This document shows, piece by piece, positions 20,664 to 31,251 of a DNA stretch of 64,000 bases. The position numbers and the translations under genes were made by a program. The stretch lies in the NCBI RefSeq assembly GCF_019575955.1, contig NZ_CP080575.1, positions 868,001 through 932,000 on the forward strand, in the 5' to 3' direction. The DNA is from Nesterenkonia pannonica (lineage in GTDB: Bacteria > Actinomycetota > Actinomycetes > Actinomycetales > Micrococcaceae). Position 1 is the first letter of the stretch. Every line of letters starts with the position of its first letter. Under the pieces are notes generated by a model. That model searched no databases, was not told the DNA's origin, and was given only the letters and a program-made list of their open reading frames with translations.

Positions 20664-21309
20664 ATGCCTCTTGCTGAGGTTCTGCTGGCTCTTGAGCTGA
20701 TCGGCACGTTCGCGTTTGCGGTCTCAGGCGCGCTGCTGGCGGCGAAGAAGGGCGTGGACATCATCGGCTCCCTGCTGCTGGCCAGCCTGGCGGGCCTCGG
20801 CGGCGGTGTCATCCGTGACGTCATCCTCAACGAGGGTGTGCCGACGGCCTTCGCGGCGCCGCAGTACCTGATCCCGGTGGTGGTGGCGGTGACGGCGGTC
20901 TACGTGCGCGCCATCCGGGAGGATCGGCTGCGCAGGACCCTGCTGGTCTTCGACGCGGTCGGGCTGTCGGTCTTCTGCGTCATGGGCACGTCGATCGCCT
21001 TCGCGGCGGGCCTGAATCCGGTGGCGGCGGCCCTGCTGGGGCTGACCACGGCGGTGGGCGGCGGCATCCTCAGGGATGTGGTCGCCAACGAGATCCCGGA
21101 GATCTTCAACCCCAAGGGCGTGTATGCGGTGCCAAGCGATGCTGGGCTCGGCGGTGACTGTGACGGCGCTGGAGCTGGGGTTCTTCAACGGCTTCGCGGC
21201 GGTGGGCACGGCGGCTGCGGTGTTCGTGTTCCGGTTCGTGGCGCTGCGGCGCGCATGGACGGTCCCTTTGGCAGTGCACGGCAGGCAGCAGAAAGGCACC
21301 GCCGACTGA
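20664..21309 (+). CDS. TRIC / UPF0126-type membrane channel
   Basis: Prokaryotic trimeric intracellular cation channel-like protein (PF03458, often annotated YadS or 'glycine transporter'). Two internal repeats of three helices each carry the conserved GG..RD element: LGGGVIRDVILNE and VGGGILRDVVANEIPEIF. About 215 residues, six hydrophobic segments. ATG 20664 has AAAGGGAGG upstream. One GCCGGC scar at 21131-21137 (GCCAAGC) splits the frame in YAVPAMLGSAV. The stop lies inside the bidirectional terminator. Physiological substrate uncertain. Confidence 0.85.
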
Positions 21310-21334
21310 TCCTCGGATCAGCCTGGCGGTGCCT
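21294..21334. terminator. Bidirectional terminator between convergent genes
   Basis: AGGCACCGCC (21294-21303) pairs with GGCGGTGCCT (21325-21334), with an inner ATCC/GGAT arm. It lies between the TRIC gene (plus) and the PNPOx-like gene (minus), so it can serve both strands. Confidence 0.65.
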
Positions 21335-21372
21335 GATGCTGCAGGGCTTCGCGCCCCAGCGCTGGTGGGGCT

Positions 21373-21848
21373 TTAGAGGTTCACTGCGCCCTGGTCGCCC
21401 ATGTTGGGCTGTCCGCTGCTGACGGCGGCTGCGGCGAGCTTGACCAGGCGCACGGCCTTTCCTGGGCCCTCCCAGTAGTGGGCCGACTCGGGGTCACGCG
21501 CAGCAGGGCGGCGCGGGGGTCGTCTGCTGCGTCGCTGAAGTAGGCTTCGGCGCCCATGTCCTTCAGCTGCTCGCGCTTCTCCTCGTCTTTGACGACGTCT
21601 GCTGTCTTAAGCCACGGAGATCCAGGTCTTGTCAGCGCTGAACGCGAGGTTGACCTGGCCTTCTCCGAGGACCTCTGCGACCTTGTCCGAGTCCAGGGTG
21701 TGAAGAACCAGACGTGGTGGTCGTCGTCGATCGCGGAGATCGACATGGGGCGTGAGACCAGCAGTCCCGAGGCGTCCACGGTGGTGAACATGCAGGTGCC
21801 GATGTCGTTCATCCGGTCGATGAGGTCTGATGCGTTGAGTTCGCTCAT
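21373..21848 (-). CDS. Pyridoxamine 5'-phosphate oxidase-like (general stress) protein
   Basis: Flavin-binding split-barrel protein of the PNPOx-like / general stress protein 26 group. Visible features are MNDIGTCMFTTVDASGLLVSRPMS, DDDHHVWFFTP, DKVAEVLGEGQVNLAFSADKTWISV and AYFSDAADDPRAALLRV. About 157 residues, ending GQPNMGDQGAVNL. A GCCGGC scar (plus-strand CTTAAGCC at 21606-21613) interrupts SVAGTADVVKDEEK. Two G/C-run losses add further shifts. Likely uses FMN or F420; cofactor and substrate cannot be read from sequence. It is tail-to-tail with the TRIC gene and directly downstream of the FAD/Rieske gene. Confidence 0.8.
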
Positions 21849-21869
21849 TGTTCTCCTTGTGTGGGGTGT

Positions 21870-23355
21870 TCAGGTGTCCAGCGTGGTGAGGCCGCGCAGC
21901 GGGGCCCTCAAGAATGTTGCCCTCAGCGTCGAAGCGCGAGGCGTGCAGGGGCAGTCCCAGGTGCACTCGGCGTCGTTCCAGCTGAGGATGCCTCCGAGGT
22001 GCGGGCACACGGCGGAGACTTTGCGCGTGGTGCCGTCCACGGTGGAGACGGCCACGGGGCGCCGTTCTCCCGGCCGACGATGCCGTGCCCGTCGGCCGGG
22101 GCCTGCGCGGGCAGCGAGCGGAGTTCGGCGCCAGCCCAGTCCTTGGTCATCTGCACGCCGATCTCGAGGTTGTCCTTCACCCCGGTGGCGATGCCGCTGG
22201 CGGTGGCGGAGCGCTGGGTGATGGCTTCGGCCCAGTGGGTCTGTCCTTCGAGGATCTGTGAGGAGATGGCCAGTGCGGCGGCGACGCCGTTGGTCATGCC
22301 CCACTTGTTGTAGCCGGTGGCGACGTAGGTGCTCTCGCCGCCCAGGGGCAGCTTGCCGAAGAAGGGCACGTAGTCGGCGGGCCGGTAGTCCTGGGCGGAC
22401 CAGGCGTGGGTGCGCTCGGCGCCGGGGAAGTGCGCGAACGTCCATTCGTCGATCTGGTCGACGGCGGCCTGGTGGGATTCGGCGCGGCCGACGACGTGGC
22501 CGTTGCCGCCGACCAGCAGCAGCTCCTCGCCGTCGATGGTGGCGGTGCGGGTGCTGAGGCTGGGGAGTCCACAGCCAGGTACATGCCTTGGGAATGTCTG
22601 TGCCTTCGGGCATCCGGTAGGCCAGCGAGTAGGAGCGCTGGCCCTTCATCTTGGCGAAGTATCCGCCGCGGTCGAGGATGGGCGCTCCGGTGGCGAGGAT
22701 GAGGTGGTCGGCGCTGATCTGCCCGGCGGTGGTGTCGATCGTGGTGGGCTGCGCGGAGTCCGCGTCAATGACCCGCGTGTTCTCAATGATGGTCCCGCCG
22801 CGGGTGCGCAGCTCGTAAGCGAGGGCGTCGAGGACTTCGGTGGGGTGGATCTGCGCCTGATCGTCGAGCGCGATGGCACCTGCCACCTCATGGGGCAGTT
22901 CGGTGTCCTGCACCCAGTAGGCGCCGATGCTGGCGGCTCGTGCCGCTTCGAGCTCGCGCGCCAGGTGGGGAGGCCCTCGTCGGTGTTCGCGTAGGTGTAG
23001 GCGGTGCGCCGCTGGTACTCGAGGCCGTGGTCGTCCATCCAGCGCAGCAGCCAGGCCTGGCCCTCTCGGTTCGCCTCAGCGTAGGCCTGGAGCACCTCGT
23101 CGGACTGGTGGCTGCGGATGCTGGCGAAGTTGGTGCCCTGCAGCAGGAGACCTTCGCGGTGGTGTTGCCGGTGGCGGCGGCGCCGATGGTGCGCGCTTCG
23201 AGGACGGCGACCCGGTGGCCCGCTCGGGCGAGCAGCACTCCTGCCATGAGCCCGGTGAGCCCAGCGCCCGCGACCACAGTGTCGTAGTGGGTGCCGGGGG
23301 TGAGGGTCTCAGTGGGCGTGGTGACGGGGTGGGTGTCGAACCACAGTGAGCGCAT
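21870..23355 (-). CDS. FAD-dependent oxidoreductase with C-terminal Rieske domain
   Basis: Two-domain redox protein of about 500 residues. The N-terminal DAO-type FAD domain has the dinucleotide fold VVAGAGLTGLMAGVLLARAG (about residues 27-46). The C-terminal Rieske domain has CPHLGGILSWNDAECTWDCP then LHASRF, giving the C-x-H / C-x2-H ligands of a 2Fe-2S cluster. Such proteins occur widely in actinobacteria and are often called 'FAD-dependent oxidoreductase, Rieske-containing'; the substrate is unknown. Frame breaks at about 23140, 22970, 22560, 22050 and 21900 are base losses at runs. It is followed 21 bases later by the PNPOx-like gene, a likely operon. Confidence 0.85.
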
Positions 23356-23459
23356 CAGGGGTCCTTCGGTCGAGGTCAGTGCCTAGCCACGTCCCTCATC
23401 CTGGTGAACGGACCTGGCCGTCAGCCGAATGCTTGCAGGTCAGTCACTTGGAGCTCCCG

Positions 23460-24248
23460 TCAGGGCTGGGTGAGGAACACGTCGGCGTAGTACCAGCCGT
23501 CGGCTTCCAGCCCGGTGGGGTCAGGCCCCGCTTCTCGGTCTCCTTCACGGCCTGGGTGTGCTCGTCCTGGCTGACGAACTGCCGCTGGCGCAGGTGTGCG
23601 CCGGGCTGGCGCGTGAGGGTGACGCCGAAGCGGGCGAAGGCTTCCTGGATGGGGCCCATGTCGAACTGCCGCAGGGCGAAGAGGGCTGCGCGCACCTCGC
23701 CGGGACGCTCGAGGCATTCGAGGACCCGGGTGATGGTGGCGTCGGTGATGTAGCTGATGCCGCCGGTGCACGTGATCAGCTGGGTGCCGCGGATGCCTTC
23801 AGCCAGGCTCGCAGACGGGGCGTGCTCTTCGAGGTTCTCGGCCCACCCGGCCTCCAGCAGGCGGCGCCGGTCGCGTAGTCGATGGCGGGCTGGGAGATGT
23901 CGAGCCCGCGGATCTGGGCCCGCTGGCGGCGCAGTGAGGCGTAGAAGTCCCGGTCCTGGGCGATGAGGTCGGCGGGAGCTACCTCGTCGAGGGCTGGGTC
24001 TTGGTACCGGGCCCGCAGCTGCCAGAGGGAGGCGGTGTGGTTCAGCAGCATGGCGTTGAAGCCGTAGGAGCAGCAGAGGTCCAGCACCTGGGTGCTTTCG
24101 GGTGCAATAGGCGGGCAGCTGCGGGAGGATCCAGGGCAGCGCGTTCTGGGGACCTGGTAGTCGTACTGGGAGAGCTCGCGCAGGTAGCCGCGGGGTCCGG
24201 GGCGGTGTAGATGTCGGTGAAGGAGGCTTTGTAGCCGAGGGTGCTCAT
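23460..24248 (-). CDS. Unnamed class I methyltransferase downstream of metK
   Basis: About 262 residues, starting [21 protein letters not shown] (shown split by no gap in frame) and ending [10 protein letters not shown]. Motif I is the variant [15 protein letters not shown], with cysteines where most methyltransferases have glycine. A later [14 protein letters not shown] fits motif II. The C-terminal half ([20 protein letters not shown]) is not recognised. It starts 15 bases after metK on the same strand, so it is probably translated from the metK mRNA next to its own cofactor's synthesis gene. Three or more run-length errors split it. The substrate is unknown. Confidence 0.72.
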
Positions 24249-24263
24249 ATGGTTCCGAAGGTG

Positions 24264-25450
24264 TCAGGCGTTGAAGTGGGAGCGGAGGGCGTCGACCCGG
24301 TTGGTCTGCTCCCAGGGGAACGCGGCGTGGCCGAAGTGGCCGTTCTTGGCCGTCTCGGCGTACATGGGGCGCTTGAGGTCGAGGTCTTCGATGATGCCCA
24401 GGGGTCGCAGGTCGAAGACCTCGCGGATGGCGTCGGAGATCTGGCCGGGGTCCACCTGTTCGGTGCCGAAGGTTTCGACGTAGATGCCCACGGGGTGGGC
24501 GCGTCCGATGGCGTAGGCGATCTGGATCTCGGCGCGGTCGGCCAGCCCGGCGGCGACGACGTTCTTCGCCACCCACCGCATGGCGTAGGCGGCGGAGCGG
24601 TCCACCTTGGAGGGTCCTTGCCGGAGAAGGCGCCGCCGCCGTGGCGGGCGAACCCGCCGTAGGTGTCGACGATGATCTTGCGGCCGGTGAGCCCTGCGTC
24701 GCCGACCGGTCCGCCGATGACGAAGGGTCCGGAGGGTTGATGATCTCGTCGACGCTGCTGATGTCGAGGTCGGCGCCCTGCATCACCGGGGCGATGACGT
24801 GCTCGCTGATCTCGGCCTGCAGCTGCTCCTGGCTGGTCTCTGCAGTGTGCTGGGTGGAGACCACCACGGTGTCGAGGGCAACGGGCCTGTCCCCGTCGTA
24901 GCGGACGGTCACCTGGGTCTTGCCGTCGGGGCGCAGGTGATCCAGCAGCCCGGACTGGCGCACGTGGGTGAGCCTCGCGGAGAGCCGGTGGGCCAGTGCG
25001 ATGGGGGTGGGCATGTAGGTGTCGGTCTCGTTGGTGGCGTAGCCGAACATGATGCCCTGGTCCCCGGCGCCCTGGGCGTCGCGGGGTCGGCGGCGCCGCC
25101 GCGCGCCTCCAGGGAGTTGAAGACTCCTCCGGCGATGTCGGGGACTGCTGGCCGATGCTCACGGAGACGCCGATGCGTTCGCCGTCGAACCCGTTGGCGG
25201 AGGAGTCGTAGCCGATGCCGGTGATGGTGTCGCGGACGATGGATGGGATCTCGACGTACCCGGAGGTGGTGACTTCCCCGGCCACGTGGACCAGCCCGGT
25301 GGTGGTCAGCGACTCGACGGCGACCCGCGAGTTGGGGTCGACGGTGAGGAGCGCGTCGAGGATGGCGTCGGAGACCTGGTCGCAGATTTTGTCCGGGTGG
25401 CCGATGGTCACCGATTCGGAGCTGAACAGGCGCATTGCGTTGGAAGTCAC
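24264..25450 (-). CDS. metK: S-adenosylmethionine synthetase
   Basis: Makes SAM from methionine and ATP. Signatures in order are [52 protein letters not shown] and [10 protein letters not shown]. About 395 residues, full length. Base losses at C/G runs occur at about 25143, 25085, 24735 and 24613. Start: GTG 25450 ([10 protein letters not shown]) or ATG 25435 (MRLFS); neither has a convincing ribosome site. Only 41 bp separate it from the divergent ahcY, leaving no room for a SAM riboswitch. Confidence 0.95.
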
Positions 25451-25479
25451 CGGATCAGAGTACCCGCGCGCGGGCCGGA

Positions 25480-25485
25480 TAGGCT
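25480..25485 (+). promoter_or_regulatory. Candidate -10 box for leaderless ahcY
   Basis: TAGGCT lies six bases upstream of the ahcY ATG (25492), placing transcription start at or near the codon. No Shine-Dalgarno sequence fits in the gap. The 41-bp metK-ahcY divergent region must hold both promoters. Confidence 0.35.
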
Positions 25486-25491
25486 GGCTCC

Positions 25492-26988
25492 ATGACGACT
25501 TTTGACTACAGGATCGCTGACATCTCGCTGCATGAGGCTGGCCGCCACCAGATTCGGCTGGCTGAGCACGAGATGCCGGGCCTGATGGCGCTGCGCGAGG
25601 AGTATGGGGAGTCAAGCCGCTGGCGGGGCTCGCATTGCTGGTTCGCTGCACATGACGGTGCAGACGGCTGTGCTGATTGAGACGCTGACGGCCTTGGGCG
25701 CGGAGGTCCGCTGGGCTTCCTGCAACATCTTCTCCACGCAGGATGAGGCTGCGGCCGCTGTGGTGGTGGGCCCCGGCGGCACCGCGGAGAGCCCGCAGGG
25801 CGTGCCGGTGTTCGCGTGGAAGAACGAGACGCTGGAGGACTACTGGTGGACGGCCACCCAGATCTTCAACTGGCCGGGTGCTGACGCGGACCCGTCTAAG
25901 GGCGCGAACATGATTCTTGATGACGGCGGGGATGCGACCCTGCTGGTGCACAAGGGTGCCGAGTTTGAGGCGGTAGGCGGCGTGCCCTCAGGCCAGGAGG
26001 ATGACCCGGAGGAGTACCGCATCATCCTGGAGACTCTGCGCCGCTCGTTGGGGAGAACCCGCAGCGGTGGACGAACGTGGCCGAGCAGCTGCTGGGTGTC
26101 ACGGAGGAGACCACCACGGGTGTGAACCGGCTGTACCAGCTGGCCCGTGAGGACAAGCTGCTGTTCCCGGCGATCAACGTCAATGACGCGGTGACCAAGT
26201 CGAAGTTCGACAACAAGTACGGGATCCGGCACAGCCTGCCGGACGGCATCATGCGCGCCACCGATGTGCTCCTGGCAGGCAAGACGGCTGTGATCTGCGG
26301 CTACGGCGATGTGGGCAAGGGTGCTGCGGAGGCGCTGCGCGGTCAGGGCTCGCGGGTGGTGGTCACTGAGGTGGACCCGATCAACGCGCTGCAGGCGGCC
26401 ATGGACGGCTTCCAGGTCCAGACGCTGGATCAGGTGGTGGAGCAGGGCGACATCTTCGTCACCACCACCGGCGGCAAGGATATCGTCACGCTGGATCACA
26501 TGCGCCGCATGAAGGACAAGGCGATTGTGGGCAACGTGGGCCACTTCGACAACGAGATCGACATGGCTGGGCTGGAGCGTCTCCAGGGTGTGAAGCGTGT
26601 GGAGATCAAGCCGCAGGTGCATGAGTTCGTGTGGCCGCAGGCTGACCAGAATGAGGCGGGCACCCGGAGCATCATTGTGCTCTCGGAGGGGCGTCTGCTG
26701 AACCTGGGCAACGCGACCGGGCACCCAAGCTTTGTGATGAGCGCGTCGTTCACCAACCAGGTGATGGCCCAGGTGGAGCTGTTCGCGAAGTCCCACAAGG
26801 CTGACTACGACGGGGTGGATGCGTACCAGAACCAGGTGTATGTGCTGCCGAAGCTGCTGGATGAGAAGGTCGCGCGCCTGCACCTGGACGCACTGGGCGT
26901 GACGCTCACGGAGCTGTCCAAGGACCAGGCCGACTACCTCGGCGTGGATGTGGCCGGGCCGTTCAAACCGGACCACTACCGCTACTGA
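25492..26988 (+). CDS. ahcY: S-adenosylhomocysteine hydrolase
   Basis: Splits SAH to adenosine and homocysteine, removing the product inhibitor of methyltransferases. Key features are [51 protein letters not shown], the NAD-binding CGYGDVGKG, and the C-terminal PDHYRY with the conserved KPDHYRY end. About 495 residues. Losses at 25613-25627 (ESKPLAGAR) and 26050 (ENPQRWTNV) shift the frame. GTAGGC at 25973-25978 may be a silent GCCGGC scar (Val-Gly for Ala-Gly). Paired with metK across a divergent promoter, it forms a compact activated-methyl-cycle locus. Confidence 0.95.
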
Positions 26989-27011
26989 GCCGCCCCTTCG
27001 AGCAGCTGAGC

Positions 27012-27044
27012 AAGGCCCCGTCGGTCATGAACCGGCGGGGCCTT
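27012..27044 (+). terminator. ahcY terminator
   Basis: AAGGCCCCG / CGGGGCCTT form a perfect 9-bp stem with an inner CGG/CCG extension, then TTGTC. It lies 24 bases after ahcY. Confidence 0.7.
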
Positions 27045-27114
27045 GTCGTGGGATCTGGGAACTCGTTAATCCCAGAAAGGCCGCACTTTTGGGGTTAGCG
27101 GGTATTCTCATCCC

Positions 27115-28320
27115 ATGAGTGAGGCAGAAGGTTTCGGTGGCCTGCCCGTTCAACCGGCGGATCTGCTGGTGCGTCCGTGGGCGCAGTCGGTCCCGGGCGG
27201 GACGCGGGCTGACAAGGAGCTTCGGGCGATTGAGGTGTCAGTTCCTGCCCGGATATCGGATCTGCAGCTGAGCCTGTCGGCTGGCCTTGTCGCTGAGTGT
27301 GAAGATGCTCTGCGGTCTGTCGCCGCGTTGGATCACGAGCACGGCGCGAGTCTGAGGCCCTTGAGCGGCATGCTGCTGCGGGCTGAATCCATTGCGAGCT
27401 CGAAGATTGAGCATGAGATGGCAACTGTTGAGGACTATGCGCGGGCGCTGCATGGTGTGAAGTCCAACGAGTCTGCTGTCTCGATGGCTCAGGCAACAGG
27501 GGCCATCAATCATCTGGTGCAGAACGGGCCCACGGAGGAGGCCGTGCTTCAGGCCCACTCGGAGCTGATGCGGCATGATCGTACTGAATCGTTGTATGCA
27601 GGCCGCTGGAGGGACGTCCAGAACTGGATCGGTGGTTCTGACTATTCGCCCAGGGGCGCTGACTATGTGCCGCCGCCTCCGGATCATGTGGAGGGCTTGG
27701 TGGAGGATCTCTTCGCCTTCTCCTGCAGAGACGACATCCCGGTCCTGGTGCAGGCGTCGATTGCCCATGCTCAGCTGGAGGCGATTCATCCCTTCACGGA
27801 TGGTAATGGCCGTATTGGTCGGGCGCTGGCGTCGGCGATTATGCGCAGACGAGGCTCCACGGAGCACGTGACGGTTCCTGTGGCGGCTGCTCTGTATGCG
27901 AAGCGTGACGAGTATTTCGGGGCACTGAATGAGTATCACGGTGGGGACGCGGAGCCCATCATCCGGCTCTTCTCGTTGTCCGCGCGGGTGGCTGCCGACG
28001 AATCGTCGACGACGGCTCAGCTCCTGCGGCTTCTGCCGGACCTTTGGCGCAAGGAGATGGGCGGCCCGCGGTCTGGCAGCGCCATGGACGTCGTGCTGGC
28101 GCGTATGGAGAGGAACCCTGTGTTTACCGACGCCGATCTTGAGGACGATCTGGGCCTGTCGGACAGCAGCGCTCACCGTGTGGTCGCAGCGCTGCGCGAC
28201 GCTGGGCTGATCCGTGCTCTGACGGAGCGGAAGCGCAACCGGGTGTGGGCGGCCTCGGAAGTGCTGGATGAGCTGGGTGACCTGGAGCTCCGAATCGGTG
28301 CCCGTATGAAGGGTCGCTAG
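27115..28320 (+). CDS. Fic/DOC family protein with C-terminal winged helix
   Basis: Intact 401-residue Fic protein. The catalytic loop is HPFTDGNGRIGR (about residues 224-235), which fits HxFx(D/E)GNGRxxR, so AMPylation activity is plausible. An N-terminal helix carries SSKIEHE, resembling the inhibitory (S/T)xxxE motif of class II Fic proteins. The last 70 residues look like a winged helix (TDADLEDDLGLSDSSAHRVV; LRDAGLIRAL). This Fic_N/Fic/wHTH layout is common. The target is unknown. A TATTCT box (27103-27108) ends six bases before the ATG, suggesting a leaderless transcript. Not part of an obvious toxin-antitoxin pair. Confidence 0.88.
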   Translation: MSEAEGFGGLPVQPADLLVRPWAQSVPGGTRADKELRAIEVSVPARISDLQLSLSAGLVAECEDALRSVAALDHEHGASLRPLSGMLLRAESIASSKIEHEMATVEDYARALHGVKSNESAVSMAQATGAINHLVQNGPTEEAVLQAHSELMRHDRTESLYAGRWRDVQNWIGGSDYSPRGADYVPPPPDHVEGLVEDLFAFSCRDDIPVLVQASIAHAQLEAIHPFTDGNGRIGRALASAIMRRRGSTEHVTVPVAAALYAKRDEYFGALNEYHGGDAEPIIRLFSLSARVAADESSTTAQLLRLLPDLWRKEMGGPRSGSAMDVVLARMERNPVFTDADLEDDLGLSDSSAHRVVAALRDAGLIRALTERKRNRVWAASEVLDELGDLELRIGARMKGR

Positions 28321-28466
28321 GCGCATCCGGCCGCTGCGCCGGTGACAATCGACTGGTCAGTGGAAGACCGCCGAGTGCGGTGTGGCGACGTCGGTTGTTG
28401 AATTAATACCTGGGCCGGGGTCCATAGGGCGTTCCATGGCGGCTGGCGCGGTCATCCCTCTGAATA

Positions 28467-29753
28467 TCAACGGTGTCGATCAACAGGGACCAAGCGCGTC
28501 AACTGTGTGACGTGTTCCGGTCGCAGTTCGCTGAGGTCAGCGACCTGCAGCAGCTTCATGGTCCGCTCGACTTGCTCCGCCAGTATCTCAATAGCACGAT
28601 CCACACCGGCCCGGCCACCGGCCATCAGCCCGTAAAGGTATGCACGGCCCACAAACGTGTACTTCGCCCCATGTGCCACAGCGGAGACGATGTCTGCGCC
28701 GTTCATGATTCCGGTGTCCAGCCCGATCTCCACTTCGGAGCCAACCTCACGGGCCACCTTAGGCAGGAGGTGGAACGGGACTGGGGCGCGGTCCAGCTGC
28801 CGCCCGCCGTGATTCGACAGGACTATCCCATCGACCCCCAGGTCGGCGAGCTTCTTGGCGTCCTCCACATTCTGCACACCTTTGACCACCAACTTGCCGG
28901 GAAAGAGCTCCCGGATGATCGCGAGATCTTCGAACGAGATGGACGGATCCATGGCTTTGTCCAGCAGCTCACCGACGGTGCCCCCAGTGCTGGAGAGTGA
29001 CGCGAATTCCAGGGGCGGCGTCGTCAGGAAGTCGAACCACCACCACGGCCGGGAATCGCGTTCAGGACGGTGCCGAGGCTCAGCTGCGGCGGAATAGAGA
29101 AGCCGTTGCGCTTATCCCGCAGCCGCGCCCCGCAACCGGAGTGTCGACGGTGAAGAACAGGGTGTCGAAGCCTGCTGCCGCTGCCCTCTCGGTCAACGCA
29201 TAAGAGATTTCTCGGTCCTTCATCACGTAGAGCTGGAACCAATTGCGTCCGTGCGGATTGACAGCCTGAACGTCCTCAATAGACGTGGTGCCGAGAGTGG
29301 AGAGTGTGAATGGAATTCCGGCCGCTCCGGCAGCGGACGCTCCGGCAATCTCACCCTCCGTGTGCATCAGACGGGTGAATCCGGTTGGCCCGATCGCGAA
29401 CGGCAGGGAAGAGGGCCCGCCCATGATGTCGGACGACATGTCAACGGATGTGATTCTGCGGAGAATCGAGGGATTGAACTCCACATCCTGGAAAGCCTGG
29501 CGGGCGCGGTTCAATGACAGCTCGCCCTCAGCGGCGCCGTCGGTGTAGTCGAAGGCAGCTTTAGGCGTGCGACGCTTCGCGATCTTGTAGAGATCTTCGA
29601 TAGTCAGGGCAGCACTCAGGCGACGACGCGAGGCGTTGAAGTCGAACTTCTTGAACTTCATGAGGGCGCGAGATCCGCAGGCTTGGGCAGCTGACGCTGC
29701 ACCCGTTGCCGGGTTCGAGTCTGCGAGGCCCTAGGGGTCGACTGATCCGACAT
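28467..29753 (-). CDS. lldD: FMN-dependent L-lactate dehydrogenase
   Basis: Oxidises L-lactate to pyruvate with FMN (alpha-hydroxy-acid dehydrogenase family). The active-site His is in [11 protein letters not shown]. Other hallmarks are [42 protein letters not shown] and [13 protein letters not shown]. The true start is taken at ATG 29753 behind GGAGAGAAC, giving [19 protein letters not shown] and [15 protein letters not shown] after restoring one C at about 29661; a start at 29661 would lose the conserved N-terminus. Last gene of the rhamnose operon, where it can consume the L-lactate formed by the RhaD dehydrogenase domain. Confidence 0.92.
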
Positions 29754-31241
29754 GTTCTCTCCTCTGCGCGGCGACACTGCTGCCTCCGCTTTCGGCAGCC
29801 CGTGAGATGCGGGGCTGGTAGGTGGTCAGCTGTTGAGTGCGGGCAATGAGCCCACGGAGATCCTCCAAGGTGCCTTCGATGGTGCCCGCGGTGCGGGCTT
29901 GGATCAGAAGGTTGCCGATGGCCGTGGCCTCTACGGGGTAAGCGATGACAGGGCATCCGGATCTGTCAGCGGTCGCCTGACAGAGGAGCGGGTTGAGACT
30001 GCCGCCGCCGACCAGGTGAATGGCGTCCACCGGCCTGCGGGCGAGCGTTCCGGCCGTCATGACAGCATCGGCGAACCCTTGGGCTATCGACTCCACAATG
30101 CTGCGGATCACCTCAGCTCGGGAAGCCGGGGCTGGCAGCCCCTGCTCGGAGCAGACATCAGCGATTCGTGCAGGCATATCTCCGGGTGGGACGAACCTCG
30201 GATCCTGCACGTCGAAGATTGCAGCCCGATCCTCTGGGACAGCAGCAGCTGCTTCCAGGAGCTCAGACAGGGTCTGCTGGTGCCCCTCAGCCCGCTTCCA
30301 TGCCGTGAGAGTCTCGGACAGTAACCAGGTTCCCATCACGTTCGTGAGGAACCGGGTACGGCCGTCTACACCGCCCTCGTTGGTGAAGTTCGCCTCTCGC
30401 GAGGCCTCTGTCACCACGGGGTGGTCCAGTTCCAGGCCGACCAGTCCCCACGTCCCGCAGGAGATGTACGCGGCGTTGGGTGTCGACAGCGGCGTCCCGA
30501 CCACGGCCGACGCCGTGTCGTGGGAGCCGACCAGTGTGACGGCGAGGCTCGCTTGCCCCACGACCTCACTCAGTTCGGGACGAACGTTGCCCAGCGTGGT
30601 GCCGGGTGCGGCTACTGGGGCGAATAGTGCGTCTGAGATGCCCAGTGTGCGCATGAGGTCGGTGTCCCAGGCTCGTGTGTGTACGTCTAAGAGGCCTGTG
30701 GTGGAGGCGTTGGTCTGCTCGGTCAGCACTTCTCCGGTGAGCCAGTACCCGAGCAGGTCCGGGACGAGCAGCAGCTGGTCGGCCAGGGCAGGAGTTCCTC
30801 GGCCGCCAGCTGATAGAGGGTGTTGAACGGCAGAAACTGCAACCCGCAGCGTCCATACAGCTCTGCGAAGGGTGTCGTCCGGTGAATCTGCTCGACGCCT
30901 GAACGGGTCCGTCCATCTCGGTAGTGGAACGGTGTGCCCAGCAGACTTCGTCTCTCCGGTGCTTAGCCCCTGAGCAGTCCGTAGTCCACCGCCCAGGAGT
31001 CAACGCCGAGGGACGTCAGTCCACCGTCGCCGCGGGTTTCACGCACAGCGGCGGCGAGGCCTTCCAGCGCGTGCTGGAAGAGGCCCACGAGGTCCCAGTG
31101 CAGCCCATCAGGCAGATGGACCACACTGTTGGGGAACCGAGCAGCCTCGCGCAGCTCGAGGGTCTCCGGCCCGATGCGCCCGAGCATCACGCGACCGGAG
31201 GACGCTCCAAGGTCGACTGCTGCGTGCCATGTAGTACCCAT
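29731..31241 (-). CDS. rhaB: Rhamnulokinase
   Basis: FGGY-family kinase phosphorylating L-rhamnulose at C1. The N-terminus AAVDLGASSGRVMLGRI is the first phosphate loop. VDSWAVDYGLL, GTPFHYRDGRT, VGSHDTASAVVGTP, ISCGTWGLVG and HLVGGGSLNPLLCQATAD follow in FGGY order. About 500 residues. A GCCGGC scar at plus 30961-30967 (GCTTAGC) creates a false TAA after VDYGLLRG; a neighbouring one-base error must also be corrected here. A C loss near 30790 adds another shift. It starts 10 bases after the rhaD stop and overlaps lldD by 23 bases. Confidence 0.9.
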
Positions 31242-31251
31242 AGTGAGTGGT

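Noticed and set aside
25450..25492. SAM riboswitch upstream of metK.
   Set aside because: Only 41 bp separate the divergent start codons; too short for any known SAM riboswitch.
27115..28320. Fic protein as part of a Fic/antitoxin (FicT/FicA) pair.
   Set aside because: No small antitoxin gene lies next to it, and the inhibitory-type helix is inside the protein itself.
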